From Burkholderiales bacterium (lineage in GTDB: Bacteria > Pseudomonadota > Gammaproteobacteria > Burkholderiales > Burkholderiaceae_C): DNA of 64,000 nt. Where the stretch lies: NCBI GenBank assembly GCA_947372465.1, contig CANBTT010000005.1:1-64000 (forward strand), in the 5' to 3' direction. The position numbers and the translations under genes are program-made. Below, one piece after another: positions 43,939-54,524 of this stretch (position 1 is the first letter of the stretch; each line of letters begins with the position of its first letter). The notes below the pieces were generated by a model. That model was not told where the DNA came from. It ran no database searches and was given only the letters and a program-made list of their open reading frames with translations.

Positions 43939-46167
43939 TTAGATCTGGGCCAAACGCTGCAGCCGATTGGACAAGCCACTCGTTCTCTTGGCGCGCGTTG
44001 AGGCGGCTTGCTCAATGAGACCGGGTTGAGCTTGAAAGATGCTTAAAAAACGTTTGGCGCGCGTAACACCCGTGTAGAGCAACTCTCGGGTCAAAGATTT
44101 CTCGGCATGATCTTGAAGGACCACCAAGGCATGTTCGTACTCAGAGCCTTGCGCTTTGTGAATGCTCATGGCGTAGGCCGTTTGCACAGAAAGCAAGCGA
44201 TTGATGGATACACTTTGAAAGCCTGATCCAGCCAAAAAATACGCTCGAAAAACGCCCTCTACTGGATCACGCACAACCAAGCCAACATCTCCATTGGACA
44301 GCCCCAAATCATGCTGATTGCGAGTCAACATGATGGCTCTGGCGCTGTACCACTCACCCCGTGGCTCAATCCAACCCTCACTTTGCAATTGGCGCTCAAT
44401 GGCTTGATTGACAGCAATCGCCCCCAAGGGCCCCTCATTGATCGCACACAGCACGCGAAAACGCTCAAATTCAACCAGTGCCTCAAGAATCCAAGTCTCA
44501 ACGGGCAAAGCGGCTCGGGTGTGCCCGCCCCTGCACAAGGCACCATTGCGTTCAAAAACCTTTAAATAGGACAAAAAATTGATCTTTAAAAGGGGCGCAA
44601 ACAGATCCTCACTTTGCCCTTTTTGCAGCCCCTGGGGCCTGGAGCCCAAACACACTTCTAGCAAGGGCGCCATCTTGTGACTGGTGGTGCTTGCAATGTC
44701 ACTGTCTCGCGCCTTGGTGAGCACCCGATTGATTTGGGGGATGTCACCCCAGTTGATGGCTTGCGCGAGCTCAGCAATGTGCCCCTGAAAACGCCGAGAC
44801 TTTGTGAGCATGACCAAATTCAACACTGGCGCTCTTGAATGAGCCTGAGAGGGAACGTGCTCACCAGGCGACAAGCCTGTCACATCGCACAAAAAATCAA
44901 CACTATTTTTATCGTAAAGATCGCTTAAATTGCCAACCCCCGTCGACTTGAGTTGACCACTGAGTTCAGACAATATGGAACCCGCCTCCACCGAGGACAA
45001 TTGATCCTTGTCACCCAGCAAAATGAGCGTTGTGTTCGGACTCAAGGCCTTTAAAAGGGCTCCCATTAATTCGGCATCAATCATCGACGCCTCATCCATG
45101 ACCAACAAATCCAGGGGCAACGGATGGCGCTCATTGAAGCGAAAACTTTTCTCGTGCATGCGAAACCCGAGCAAAGTGTGCAAGGTTTTGGCCGATCCGA
45201 TTCGTTCAAGCAATGCGCTGCAGTCCAGATGGCCATGCAAGGCTTGAGACAAGGACATGAGAGAGGTCTCAATCGAGCGATAAAGTCTTGAGGCCGCTTT
45301 GCCAGTAGGTGCAGACAAGGAAATGCGAAGCGGTGTGTCTGCGGTGTTGAGCATGCTTGCCAATGCAATCAATCGAGCAACCGTATAGGTTTTTCCTGTG
45401 CCGGGACCGCCTGTGATGATGCTCAAAGGCGAGCGCACTGACATCGCACAAGCAATTTTTTGCCAATCAATCTCTTTTACTTCCTCAGAACCGTGGTCTT
45501 TGCCCTCTTCAACTGGGGCATCAAAGAGAATGCCCAAAGCCTTAGAGAGCCATTTTTCGTCAACGGAGCGTGCAATCTTGGATTTTTTGTAAAGCGCATT
45601 GGCAATAAAATCCTCAGCCATCCATTGCCTTCTAAAGTACACCAATGCATCGTGATCAAGTTCCAACAAAACCATTGACTCGGCGCGGTCGACTTCAAGC
45701 GCCGAGGACGACTTCAATGCCATGTGCGGTATTGAGGGATCAGTCCGGTGTGCACCACCCACTCTCACCAAAGAGGACGAGAGCAAGCAATCTTTCCAAG
45801 ACTGTAGAGTTTTTGGCAAATGCTCAAGCAAAGGTGCATAGTGCTCTCGCAAAAAAACATTTTTTTGGACTTGGTGATCTTTAAAAAGTTCAATTTCTTT
45901 TGAAAGCACAGACCGCAAAGACACACAAGAGTGTCCTTGCGATTGATACTGAGACAGCACCACCACAAGCCACAACAGTGGCAACAAAGCCTGCGCATCC
46001 AACTTGACTTCAAGGTCATAAAAAAATCTGGCCAATGCCAGATCAAGGTGCCGCAAATGCCCCTCTTTCACACCCCATTCAATGGATTTGATCAAATCGG
46101 CGATGGGCTGATCAGTTGCCAACAAACGTTTGCCGGCATGATCAGACGATGCATACAAAATACTCAT
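43939..46167 (-). CDS. recD: Exodeoxyribonuclease V alpha subunit
   Basis: 5'-3' helicase subunit of RecBCD, which processes double-strand breaks and degrades foreign linear DNA. The 742-residue protein starts at ATG 46167, overlapping the recB TGA as ATGA. It has Walker A ITGGPGTGKTYTVARLIALA near residue 245, Walker B DLLVMDEASMID, LILLGDKDQLSSVEAGSIL, and the UvrD-like C-terminal motif AYAMSIHKAQGSEYEHALVV with YTGVTRAKRFL. Longer upstream frames inside recB have no merit. It is somewhat longer than E. coli RecD (608), with extra sequence in the N-terminal 150 residues and between helicase motifs. Confidence 0.95.
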   Translation of the reverse strand: MSILYASSDHAGKRLLATDQPIADLIKSIEWGVKEGHLRHLDLALARFFYDLEVKLDAQALLPLLWLVVVLSQYQSQGHSCVSLRSVLSKEIELFKDHQVQKNVFLREHYAPLLEHLPKTLQSWKDCLLSSSLVRVGGAHRTDPSIPHMALKSSSALEVDRAESMVLLELDHDALVYFRRQWMAEDFIANALYKKSKIARSVDEKWLSKALGILFDAPVEEGKDHGSEEVKEIDWQKIACAMSVRSPLSIITGGPGTGKTYTVARLIALASMLNTADTPLRISLSAPTGKAASRLYRSIETSLMSLSQALHGHLDCSALLERIGSAKTLHTLLGFRMHEKSFRFNERHPLPLDLLVMDEASMIDAELMGALLKALSPNTTLILLGDKDQLSSVEAGSILSELSGQLKSTGVGNLSDLYDKNSVDFLCDVTGLSPGEHVPSQAHSRAPVLNLVMLTKSRRFQGHIAELAQAINWGDIPQINRVLTKARDSDIASTTSHKMAPLLEVCLGSRPQGLQKGQSEDLFAPLLKINFLSYLKVFERNGALCRGGHTRAALPVETWILEALVEFERFRVLCAINEGPLGAIAVNQAIERQLQSEGWIEPRGEWYSARAIMLTRNQHDLGLSNGDVGLVVRDPVEGVFRAYFLAGSGFQSVSINRLLSVQTAYAMSIHKAQGSEYEHALVVLQDHAEKSLTRELLYTGVTRAKRFLSIFQAQPGLIEQAASTRAKRTSGLSNRLQRLAQI

Positions 46168-49100
46168 GCCTCGACACCTCCAAAAGAGCGTGCGCCGGGC
46201 AACAACGAATCCCATTGGATTGCCATTTCCAATTCGTTCATCAGTTGAGCACTGGCTTTTAGAAAACACAAGCCTTGCCCCTTTGAATGCACACCCCTCA
46301 AATACCAAACAAAAGCGCCGCCCAAATGAACATCCGGATCGTAAGCACTTGAGAGCCTGGTCTTTAAAAGTCGATGAAGCGCCAACAAGTAAATTGCTGC
46401 TTGCAAATCATATCGATTCAGCACGGTTTCTCTCTCAAGCGCCTCTAAGGCGTAGTCCTGTAAATCGAATCCAAGTGAATTTGTTTTGTAATCAAGGACA
46501 TAATATTTTCCCTTGTGTTCAAAAAGCAAATCCGAAAAACCCATCAGCATACCGTGCCAATCAGACGATTGAATGGCTTGTCTCTTCAACTTCGGATAGA
46601 AGTATTTGGCCACCACAGATTCAATTTTCACGGCATCGAATTGATCGCATGCCATCCAAAACTCAGCCTCAGTGAGGCGACTTTTTAAACCCACCAATGC
46701 TTCACCAAGATCAACGAGTGGCTCATAAAGAATTTGACAAACCCATTTGAAAACCAGCTGTGACATGATGGGCATGCAAGCCAGCGTTTTTTCATCCAAC
46801 AAAGAGTGCTCGATTTTGACTGTGTGCGTGCTTGCAATTTGCTCACCTTGGCGCTTGAGCTTTCGCGGCATCAGCAGCTCAATCCTTTGCAACAAACGCG
46901 CTTGAAAGCCTTGCGCATTGGCATTGAGAACACCCTCGTGAAGTGCCCAACGCAAAATCTCGTGCATGAAATTGCCAACATCCATACCGCCCGCTATCCC
47001 TAAGCACGGATTGGCCGACTGAAGTCGATTGGCAACAGTGAGCGAGGCAGAGTAAACCCAAGGATCAACGGCTTCATGCCCATTGCCCGGATCTTGCTGT
47101 CCGTCAAGCACCAATGGCTCATCATCGACGGGCGTCATTGACTCAAGGTTTTGCTCGACGTGTTCAAAGCGACTGGAGCGAAGCAAAGAAGAGAAGCTTG
47201 AGAACCGATAGCGCAAATCGATGTGCCCCCTATAGATCAACGGTTCTTGGACAAGGTTTGCTTCTTCGGCCTGGAACAAATGACTGCTGGGTACAACGGG
47301 GGGCAATTCAATGAGCCGACAAGGGCTGTTTTGACCCAGGTATTGGGTCAAGAGCCCACGCCAAGCGTGCTCATCACTTTGCGCCTGTGCATCTGTCATC
47401 ATGGCCCCAAGCGCGCTTTGATGCGTGACGCATGCTCCTCGGCCGTTGTGATTCAATCTTGAAAAACCCAGCCAAATGGCATGCTTTGCCCGAGTCAGCG
47501 CCACATACATCAAGCGTATGTTTTCTTTTGAGGCATCCTCCAGCAAATGAAGTCCCCTTTCTGCGCTCTCAACACCATCCTCACTCCAGTCGAGCTGTTC
47601 ATTTGAATTGAATGTTGTTGCAAACGGCAGCATCACAACATTGAATTCCAGACCCTTGCTTTTATGGATCGTCACAATCTTGACCAACTCTGCGTCACTC
47701 TCCAAGCGAAGGATGTGCTCCTCCATCCCTGAGCCCACGTCAGTGAGTGCATTGATCAACCAGTCCAACAAGCCGCGCTCTGCGTGAACCTGAAGACTTT
47801 GTGATTGCAAAATTTCAGACAGCTGAAGCACATTGGTCAATTTTCTTTGACCATCTGAGTGTCTGAGCCATCTTTTGGGGAGGTCAAACAAGTTCAATGT
47901 TTTTCGAATCATGGCCAAAATGCCTTGATGTCGCCAAACGCTTGCGAGCTCCTTCATCATATTTGAACAATGATCGAATAGATTTTCATCATTGCTGATT
48001 TGATGCAGTTCATCAATAGAAAAGTCAAACATGGGCAATGCAAGTGCTGACTTGACCCTGGAGGAGTCCAGTGGCGCTAAAACTGCCCGCATCCAATGCG
48101 CCAAATCTCTCGCTTCGCGAGTTTTAAAGACGGAATCCTTGTCAGACAAGTAAACACTTGAGATCCCTCGCCTGGCCAAAGCGCTCTTGATGATTTGAGC
48201 CTCAACACCCGTCCTGACCAAGATTGCAATATCGGCTGGCACCAGCCTTCTCAAAGGTGACTGCGAGCCATCAAGGCTTTTAAAAAAAAGTTGTTCGTCG
48301 CTCAACCACTCGAGCACTTGCTCAGCACATTGCGCCGAGAAAATTTCACGAACTGTTTTTGCACTCAAGACCTCTAGGTTGTAGACCGTTGTAATGGGCG
48401 CAATGGGGCCCATGGAGCCCGTCAAAGTTTCCTTCAAACCTTGGGCTTGAACAGGCAAAAATGGCAAAGGATCAGACCCCGTGCCTCTGTAAGAAAAGGC
48501 GCCGCTGGGCCTGCTCTCCTCTGACAACAAAAAAAGCGCATTGACGGCACTCACCAGATCCGAACTAGAACGGTAATTCTTGCCCAAAACATAATGCCTA
48601 GACTGGGTGGCAATCTTGGCCTTTAAATAACTCCTGATGTCTGCACCACGAAAGGAATAGATAGATTGCTTTGGGTCACCGATCAGGAAAATACCTGTTT
48701 GCGGATTGTTTGCTTCGATCTGATAAATCTCATTGAAAATGCCATATTGAAGGGGAGATGTGTCCTGAAACTCATCGATCATGATGATGGGGAACTGCTC
48801 TCTTAGTTGCGACTTTAAAAACTGACCGTGTTCAGCTTTCAAGGCAAGGTCGAGTCGCTGCAGGAGATCAGAAAATCCAAATTGTCCACGCTGCGCTTTT
48901 AATGAGGTGATCTCGGCGTCGATGCAGGCGACCAGGCTTGGCCAGACTTGATCCAAAAGAGACGGCGTTTTTAAAAAATCACACCCTGCGTCAAAGAACT
49001 CAAAAATGAATTCAGGCAATTCGATCGTGTCGGCCTTGGCGTGCCGAGCCAAAAGAAAACTCTCTGGTGAAAATCTGCTCCAGCGCTCTTTGGGCTTGTC

Positions 49101-50045
49101 TGGAAACTTCACCGCCTGTGCATCATCACACCAAGCGCGAAGCTCCAAAATCCAATTTTGCAGGTGCTGCTGTCCAAGTTTTGTGCCATTCCACTGGCTT
49201 CGCCGCTGAGTCCACTCAAGTTCAATCCAATTTGAGACATGCACAGACAGTTCGCCAAGACGCTTCTTTGCGAGCATCAGCGTTTCACAATGCGTGTTGG
49301 CCAAACCTCGAAACTCGGTCACAAAACTTGCTGTATTCACCTTTGAATCCCTTGGTGAATGATCTTTTTGGTTTTTAAAGAATGTCTCCACCAAGCCCAC
49401 CAAGTCAGCAACTTCATTGGGCAGCATGCCCTTGAAATGCCGGGCAAGATCAACATCCATGGCATAGACCGTCTTGCGCCAAAAGTCCTGAACCGCACTC
49501 AATCTAAGGCTTTGCTCGTTGACCACCAACTCCTCATCAAAGGGCTGGCCTGTATGAATGGCGTGCTCTCTTAAGACTTTTTGACACCACGCATCGATCG
49601 TAAAAATTGAGGCCTCGTCCATACAAAGTGCCGCTTGATTGAGCTGCCACGCCGCTTGCAATCTGGCCGCCGAGCTGGGATAGGCCTCAAGCAACTCAAG
49701 AACAAACGCATCATCAACGGGCAAATCCTCATCTTGGCGAAAGGCCTCGGCCACCTCCACCAGACGCGCTTGAATTCTTGAAGACAGCTCCTGGGTGGCC
49801 GCTTTTGTGAAAGTCATCACCAAAATATCACTTGGCAACAAAGCGCGTTCAAATGCAGTTTGCGCTTGGTTGGTGTGACCTTGACTGGCATTGCAAAGTC
49901 GACCATGGCCCAGCACCAACCTCACAAACAAGGCTGCAATCGTATAGGTCTTTCCCGTCCCAGCACTCGCCTCAATCAAGCGACTGCCATGCAAGGGAAA
50001 GTCGATTGCTTTGAGCTCTGTTGAGTGAGTTGGATGCTGCATCAT
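46164..50045 (-). CDS. recB: Exodeoxyribonuclease V beta subunit
   Basis: 3'-5' helicase and the nuclease of RecBCD, 1293 residues, close to the usual 1180-1300. The N-terminal UvrD-like helicase shows IEASAGTGKTYTIAALFVRL near 22-41, PIIMIDEFQDTSPLQYGIF, FLIGDPKQSIYSFRGADI, and VTIHKSKGLEFNVVMLPFA. The C-terminal RecB nuclease shows MGFSDLLFEHKGKYYVLDYK, with the Asp-Asp-Lys metal triad. The start ATGATG at 50045 overlaps the recC stop as ATGA. All functional motifs are intact. Confidence 0.97.
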   Translation of the reverse strand: MMQHPTHSTELKAIDFPLHGSRLIEASAGTGKTYTIAALFVRLVLGHGRLCNASQGHTNQAQTAFERALLPSDILVMTFTKAATQELSSRIQARLVEVAEAFRQDEDLPVDDAFVLELLEAYPSSAARLQAAWQLNQAALCMDEASIFTIDAWCQKVLREHAIHTGQPFDEELVVNEQSLRLSAVQDFWRKTVYAMDVDLARHFKGMLPNEVADLVGLVETFFKNQKDHSPRDSKVNTASFVTEFRGLANTHCETLMLAKKRLGELSVHVSNWIELEWTQRRSQWNGTKLGQQHLQNWILELRAWCDDAQAVKFPDKPKERWSRFSPESFLLARHAKADTIELPEFIFEFFDAGCDFLKTPSLLDQVWPSLVACIDAEITSLKAQRGQFGFSDLLQRLDLALKAEHGQFLKSQLREQFPIIMIDEFQDTSPLQYGIFNEIYQIEANNPQTGIFLIGDPKQSIYSFRGADIRSYLKAKIATQSRHYVLGKNYRSSSDLVSAVNALFLLSEESRPSGAFSYRGTGSDPLPFLPVQAQGLKETLTGSMGPIAPITTVYNLEVLSAKTVREIFSAQCAEQVLEWLSDEQLFFKSLDGSQSPLRRLVPADIAILVRTGVEAQIIKSALARRGISSVYLSDKDSVFKTREARDLAHWMRAVLAPLDSSRVKSALALPMFDFSIDELHQISNDENLFDHCSNMMKELASVWRHQGILAMIRKTLNLFDLPKRWLRHSDGQRKLTNVLQLSEILQSQSLQVHAERGLLDWLINALTDVGSGMEEHILRLESDAELVKIVTIHKSKGLEFNVVMLPFATTFNSNEQLDWSEDGVESAERGLHLLEDASKENIRLMYVALTRAKHAIWLGFSRLNHNGRGACVTHQSALGAMMTDAQAQSDEHAWRGLLTQYLGQNSPCRLIELPPVVPSSHLFQAEEANLVQEPLIYRGHIDLRYRFSSFSSLLRSSRFEHVEQNLESMTPVDDEPLVLDGQQDPGNGHEAVDPWVYSASLTVANRLQSANPCLGIAGGMDVGNFMHEILRWALHEGVLNANAQGFQARLLQRIELLMPRKLKRQGEQIASTHTVKIEHSLLDEKTLACMPIMSQLVFKWVCQILYEPLVDLGEALVGLKSRLTEAEFWMACDQFDAVKIESVVAKYFYPKLKRQAIQSSDWHGMLMGFSDLLFEHKGKYYVLDYKTNSLGFDLQDYALEALERETVLNRYDLQAAIYLLALHRLLKTRLSSAYDPDVHLGGAFVWYLRGVHSKGQGLCFLKASAQLMNELEMAIQWDSLLPGARSFGGVEA

Positions 50046-53000
50046 TGCGCCAAATCCTGGGCAATCGAAACAGGCCGTGCATAGGGCTCGGGTTTGGGCT
50101 GGATCTCAAACCACTGCCAAAATGGCTCAAACGTTTGGCCCCAGGACATCAAAGTTTCAGCCTGCGCGGTCAATGCTTCAAAGCTTGGAAATATTCTCTC
50201 TAGGCTCATGTCCAGCACCTCACCCCTCACGTGATCACTTCCCTCGTAAACCACTTTGGCTTTGCTGGCATCGAGTCCCTTTGCATACAACAAGCCCGTT
50301 TTAAGTGGCATGGCCAAAAAACCCATCTGGGCCTTTTTATAGGCTGCAGACAAGGCCTCCAAGGATCGATCTGCAAGTGCTTTTTCAGGCTGAAGGACCG
50401 TGAATTGGACGTCTGCGAATAAAAAAATCAGTTCCACTTCAAGCCCGAGGTGCGCCAACAAAACACTCATGATCCACGGCTTGAGCAGTTGGTGAGAGCG
50501 CATTTCCTTCTTCACCAAAAGCCGATTGGCCACAAGCTCTATGTACACCTGACTGTGAACATCACCAACACCAGCCTTTGCTCTTAGATTTGAAACAGTG
50601 TCGCTAAGCTGGCAAGTACCAAACTCCAATTCCAGCGCCAAGTCGGGCAAGGGCAATGGATGCATCTGTTGCAAACGCAGCGCTTGACTGAGCTGGGGTG
50701 CAAGCTCGGTGAGCAAATGCTCTTGCAGCAATTCACCCATGGGACCCAAGGGCAAGTGACCCGAGAGTTGTAAACGCCTCAAGTAGCGCCTGATCATGGG
50801 GTGAATATCCTGTGGCTCATGTTGAGACCACTCAAAATACTTCAACAACCGATCCTTGAGTTGAAAAACTTGCAAAGCATCCAGGCCAAAGGACTCTTCG
50901 TCGTAACGCTCTTGCTCAAGCGGAAAGAAATCGATCTTCATCGCCTGCTTGAAATACTGCCTCACAGGATTTTTAAAGGTCTGAACAATCTGTTGCAAGG
51001 AGCATGGCGCATTTTCCTCAAGACCCTCTTTGTTGGATCCTTTTGAAGTCAATGCAATTTCTGGGACATTTTTGGAATTGGATTTTTCATGCAAAGAAAA
51101 CCATTCTTTTGCATATGTCCTCAAATGTGTCCCCGCCTTGAAATAAGCTAGGCCAAAGGGCTGCATGGGATGCACAGAAGTGAGTTGCTCCAAAAAAGCC
51201 TCAGACCACTTGTCGGCAATGTATTGCCTGAGTTGAGCGACCAAAACCGATGGGCTTTTGAGGGAATTGTCTCGATCACTCAAAGCACTCCAACTGATGT
51301 AGAGCTTATCGCGTGCACTGAGCAAGGCTTGAAGCATCAATGCTCGATCATCTTGCGACTTGGAGCGGTCTCCCACACGCGACTGTCCTTTTTTCTCCAT
51401 CAAATCAAAGGGATTGTGAACGCTCACTCTTGGAAAGTCGCCCTCATTAATCCCCAATAAGCAAATGACCTTTGCCGGGATCGAATGCATGGTTTTGATC
51501 GAACCGAAGGTCACACCGCTGGACAACACACGGTGGCGCCTGTCATTGACTTTCAAGGCATCCATCCAAGCACTTGCAGCCACTTTCAATGAAATCGGTT
51601 CCTCAAAATTGGCCTCTTGAGCATGCTCTAAAAATTGACTCAATGCGCCGCTCATGGCTTGCACGACCTTCATGTCCGACAAAGAAGTGGCTCGGATCAA
51701 ATTTGACATCAACTCAGCGAGATCGAGTCCCCACATTTTGGGGCTTTGGGCTGTGTGAGACTTTGACCACCACGCAGCCACAACCTCCACAAAGCTGACA
51801 AATCGGCCTACAATTTCTGCGTCCATCCCAGAGACCGATGACAGGGGCCACACAGACGGATCGTTTGCCGAGTTCAATACCTCATCAAAATCTGCGTTTG
51901 TATAACCCAAAAGCATTCGACGAATGCCAAATAAAATGGTGTTGATTTCTTTCGAGTCAACAAAACCCAATTGCTCCCTGTGCTCACCATTCAAGCCCCA
52001 ACGCATGCCGGACTCAAGCAACCAATGCTCGAGTTGATCAAAGTCGTTTTCCTGCAATCCAAAACATTGAGCAATGCAATTTGTTTTAAGAACCGTCAGC
52101 AAATCTCTCAGTTGACACCTTGAGTTACCCAGGCTCATCAACCACTTGAAGTTTTCCACAAGCGGATGATGGTCGAGTAAATTTTGCTCTGCAATTGAGA
52201 AAGGTATATGCCTTTCATCAGCAACCGTGTACTGACCAAAAACCGCTTGAATCACTGGACTGGCAGCCTCCAAATCGGGCAACATGACCAACACATCGCA
52301 TGGCTCGACTCGTTGCGTGCCCACTTGTGCATCGAACAAGCCAAGCAATTGATCATGCAGCACTTCAAGCTCTCTGCTCAAGCCGTGGGTCTTTTGGAAC
52401 ACGACGCTCGCGTCTGCCAAGCTCCCCACCCAAGTGGCCTCGTGCTGACACTCCTGGGTCAGCTCCATGAGTTGGTTTTTTTGCTCTAAGGCATTCGGAT
52501 CAACGGGCTCAAGATCTCTGATTTGGTCTTGAATCAATCTCAAGAGCGTGGGATTTTGATCTCCGCCAAGGACCTTCGCCGAGGGCTCCTCTGTAGCAAA
52601 TACATCAAGCTTTAAGTGCTGGAAATTTTCTTTTGTTTTCTGAATGTCATCAAACTCATCCATTTGACGGACAAAGTCTCTGCTTTGTCGGCCCCATGCG
52701 GACAAAATAGGATTGGCATGCAAATGCATCTCGCTGAAATCCACCGTGGTCAAATCTTTTTCATCGCGATTTTTAAATCGCCGCCTCTCCCACTTGAAAT
52801 ATTCACGGCCCTCAATGATATCGGCCCAGTGAAATCGACACGGTGAGTTCACCCCAATAAAAACTTGTGTGTATTGCGACAGTGCCGCCATGAGCGCCAA
52901 GTTTTGCATTGGCAAACTGCTCACGCCCAAAAGAGTGATCCGTTTGGGGAGTTTTTCTGCATCAAACTCGCCCCGGGCCAATATCTCCATCGCTTTGGTG

Positions 53001-53611
53001 TGAAGATGGGGGCGAATACCCATTTGCTCTTGATCATCCAAATCATTGACGATCCTTCGCCAGCATTCACTTTGCCAAACTTCCTCAGCGAGAAGTGGAC
53101 TTTTTACACCTTTGGGATCAATCAATACACCCTCCCCCTCCTCCCATTTTTTGAGCCAATCGGCTCGATAGACTTGGTATTGATCAAAAAGTTCAGCGAC
53201 TTGTGTTGCCAGTTTATAGAGCACATCGTCTCCAAAGCGGCTGACATATTTTTTGATCAACATGTAGGGTTCGCGATTGATCTCAGAGGGCAAGATTCGC
53301 ATCAATCGCCAGACCAAAATGTCTTTATCGGTCGCAGAGTAAGTCGATAGGCTGGGCTCATTCAAAATTGTTCTGTAAAGATCCCAAATGACCTTGCCAG
53401 GCAAGTTCACCTTGACGGCAGCGCAAACACCGGCTGATGTTGCAAGCTTGAGCTTGACCCATTCTGCCAAAGCCAAGGTGGGGGTCAGAACAATTTCCTC
53501 TTCAAGCGGGCCCAGTGGATGGGTTTTCATCCAGGCGAAAAAAGTTTCAGCCACACTTTCAACTTGATTTCCATGCAAAGCAATAAAGCCAGGCTGTATA
53601 TTGGAATTCAT
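50042..53611 (-). CDS. recC: Exodeoxyribonuclease V gamma subunit
   Basis: Chi-scanning and structural subunit of RecBCD, about 1189 residues. It retains the helicase-like fold without active ATP motifs: IVLTPTLALAEWVKLKLATS near the start, IPFSIAEQNLLDHHPLVENF, and VICLLGINEGDFPRVSVHNP with DDRALMLQALLSARDKLYIS. ATG 53611 (MNSNIQPG) and ATG 53623 are both possible; neither has a good ribosome site. It is first in the coupled recC-recB-recD series. The 53624-53807 gap to coxG shows no gene and must contain the recC promoter. Confidence 0.94.
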   Translation of the reverse strand: MNSNIQPGFIALHGNQVESVAETFFAWMKTHPLGPLEEEIVLTPTLALAEWVKLKLATSAGVCAAVKVNLPGKVIWDLYRTILNEPSLSTYSATDKDILVWRLMRILPSEINREPYMLIKKYVSRFGDDVLYKLATQVAELFDQYQVYRADWLKKWEEGEGVLIDPKGVKSPLLAEEVWQSECWRRIVNDLDDQEQMGIRPHLHTKAMEILARGEFDAEKLPKRITLLGVSSLPMQNLALMAALSQYTQVFIGVNSPCRFHWADIIEGREYFKWERRRFKNRDEKDLTTVDFSEMHLHANPILSAWGRQSRDFVRQMDEFDDIQKTKENFQHLKLDVFATEEPSAKVLGGDQNPTLLRLIQDQIRDLEPVDPNALEQKNQLMELTQECQHEATWVGSLADASVVFQKTHGLSRELEVLHDQLLGLFDAQVGTQRVEPCDVLVMLPDLEAASPVIQAVFGQYTVADERHIPFSIAEQNLLDHHPLVENFKWLMSLGNSRCQLRDLLTVLKTNCIAQCFGLQENDFDQLEHWLLESGMRWGLNGEHREQLGFVDSKEINTILFGIRRMLLGYTNADFDEVLNSANDPSVWPLSSVSGMDAEIVGRFVSFVEVVAAWWSKSHTAQSPKMWGLDLAELMSNLIRATSLSDMKVVQAMSGALSQFLEHAQEANFEEPISLKVAASAWMDALKVNDRRHRVLSSGVTFGSIKTMHSIPAKVICLLGINEGDFPRVSVHNPFDLMEKKGQSRVGDRSKSQDDRALMLQALLSARDKLYISWSALSDRDNSLKSPSVLVAQLRQYIADKWSEAFLEQLTSVHPMQPFGLAYFKAGTHLRTYAKEWFSLHEKSNSKNVPEIALTSKGSNKEGLEENAPCSLQQIVQTFKNPVRQYFKQAMKIDFFPLEQERYDEESFGLDALQVFQLKDRLLKYFEWSQHEPQDIHPMIRRYLRRLQLSGHLPLGPMGELLQEHLLTELAPQLSQALRLQQMHPLPLPDLALELEFGTCQLSDTVSNLRAKAGVGDVHSQVYIELVANRLLVKKEMRSHQLLKPWIMSVLLAHLGLEVELIFLFADVQFTVLQPEKALADRSLEALSAAYKKAQMGFLAMPLKTGLLYAKGLDASKAKVVYEGSDHVRGEVLDMSLERIFPSFEALTAQAETLMSWGQTFEPFWQWFEIQPKPEPYARPVSIAQDLAQ

Positions 53612-53807
53612 GGCGTTGTGCACTTAAGGTAAGGGGGTGAGCAAGATCAAAAAAAATGTTCGATTCAAGCACCATTGTGCCCAATATCAAGCTCAAACAA
53701 GGAGCTTATAAACACCCATGAAAAAACACTCCTGGCCCACGCGGCAAGGAACCCCTTTGTGTGCGCCTTGCGCCTTCACAAAAGAGCTCAGGCGTATTGA
53801 TGAGCGC

Positions 53808-54398
53808 TTATTTTACAAAAAAGTAAATGAGCAACAACCCAAGTGCGACAAGGCTGACATTTCTTGCATTGAACCACCGCGCCGTCTCCTTTTCAGGCGC
53901 GTTGTCGACTGCATTTTTATCAACCTCCTCTAGAGCCTGGGCTTGTTCGCCAGCAAACATTTTGGCCGTTTCCGCATCGAAACGTTTAAAGAAGTCTTCA
54001 GACAACGATTTGGCTGCCCCGTCGATCAAACGCTGACCGAGTTGTGCAATTTTTCCGCCCACTTGTGCGTTCACGACGTACTGAAGCTCACACCCTGCTT
54101 CATTGGGGATGAGCTTGACTTGGGCCGTTCCTTTTCCAAACCCAGCAACGCCGCCTTGTCCCTCAAAATTCAAGGTATAGCTGGCAGGAGGATTCATGTC
54201 CAAGAGTGAAATTTTTCCACTGAATTTGGCCGATACGGGTCCAATTTTCACGGCCATGCCAATCAAATACTGCTGTTCTTCCCCCAAATCGATTCGATCG
54301 CACCCAGGAATACAGGCCTTTAAAACATCAGGATTGTTCAAAGCACTCCAAGCTTGTTGTTGACTCACGGCCAATTGGCGAGTTCCTTGCATATCCAT
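53808..54398 (-). CDS. coxG: CoxG-like SRPBCC protein with C-terminal membrane anchor
   Basis: Accessory protein of aerobic CO dehydrogenase-type operons, thought to help attach the enzyme to the membrane. The 196-residue protein begins with the START/SRPBCC fold: QAWSALNNPDVLKACIPGCD, then PVSAKFSGKISL and GFGKGTAQVKL. After an acidic linker (145-170), a single hydrophobic helix ends the chain (VSLVALGLLLIYFFVK), the tail anchor of the family. It is last in the cox series, 126 bp after coxE. Confidence 0.9.
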   Translation of the reverse strand: MDMQGTRQLAVSQQQAWSALNNPDVLKACIPGCDRIDLGEEQQYLIGMAVKIGPVSAKFSGKISLLDMNPPASYTLNFEGQGGVAGFGKGTAQVKLIPNEAGCELQYVVNAQVGGKIAQLGQRLIDGAAKSLSEDFFKRFDAETAKMFAGEQAQALEEVDKNAVDNAPEKETARWFNARNVSLVALGLLLIYFFVK

Positions 54399-54524
54399 GT
54401 TTCATGTCTCCAATAAAGTCCATTGATCAGATGAGCGCTCTTATTTGAGCACTTTGTAGACATCTATCTTACCCTTTATCCATATTGCGCGGAAAAAACC
54501 CGCCCCTGAAGGCTTGGATGCGGC

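Noticed and set aside
43939-53611. recBCD as a phage-defence island
   Set aside because: recC-recB-recD is a core repair operon; no other defence genes lie beside it.
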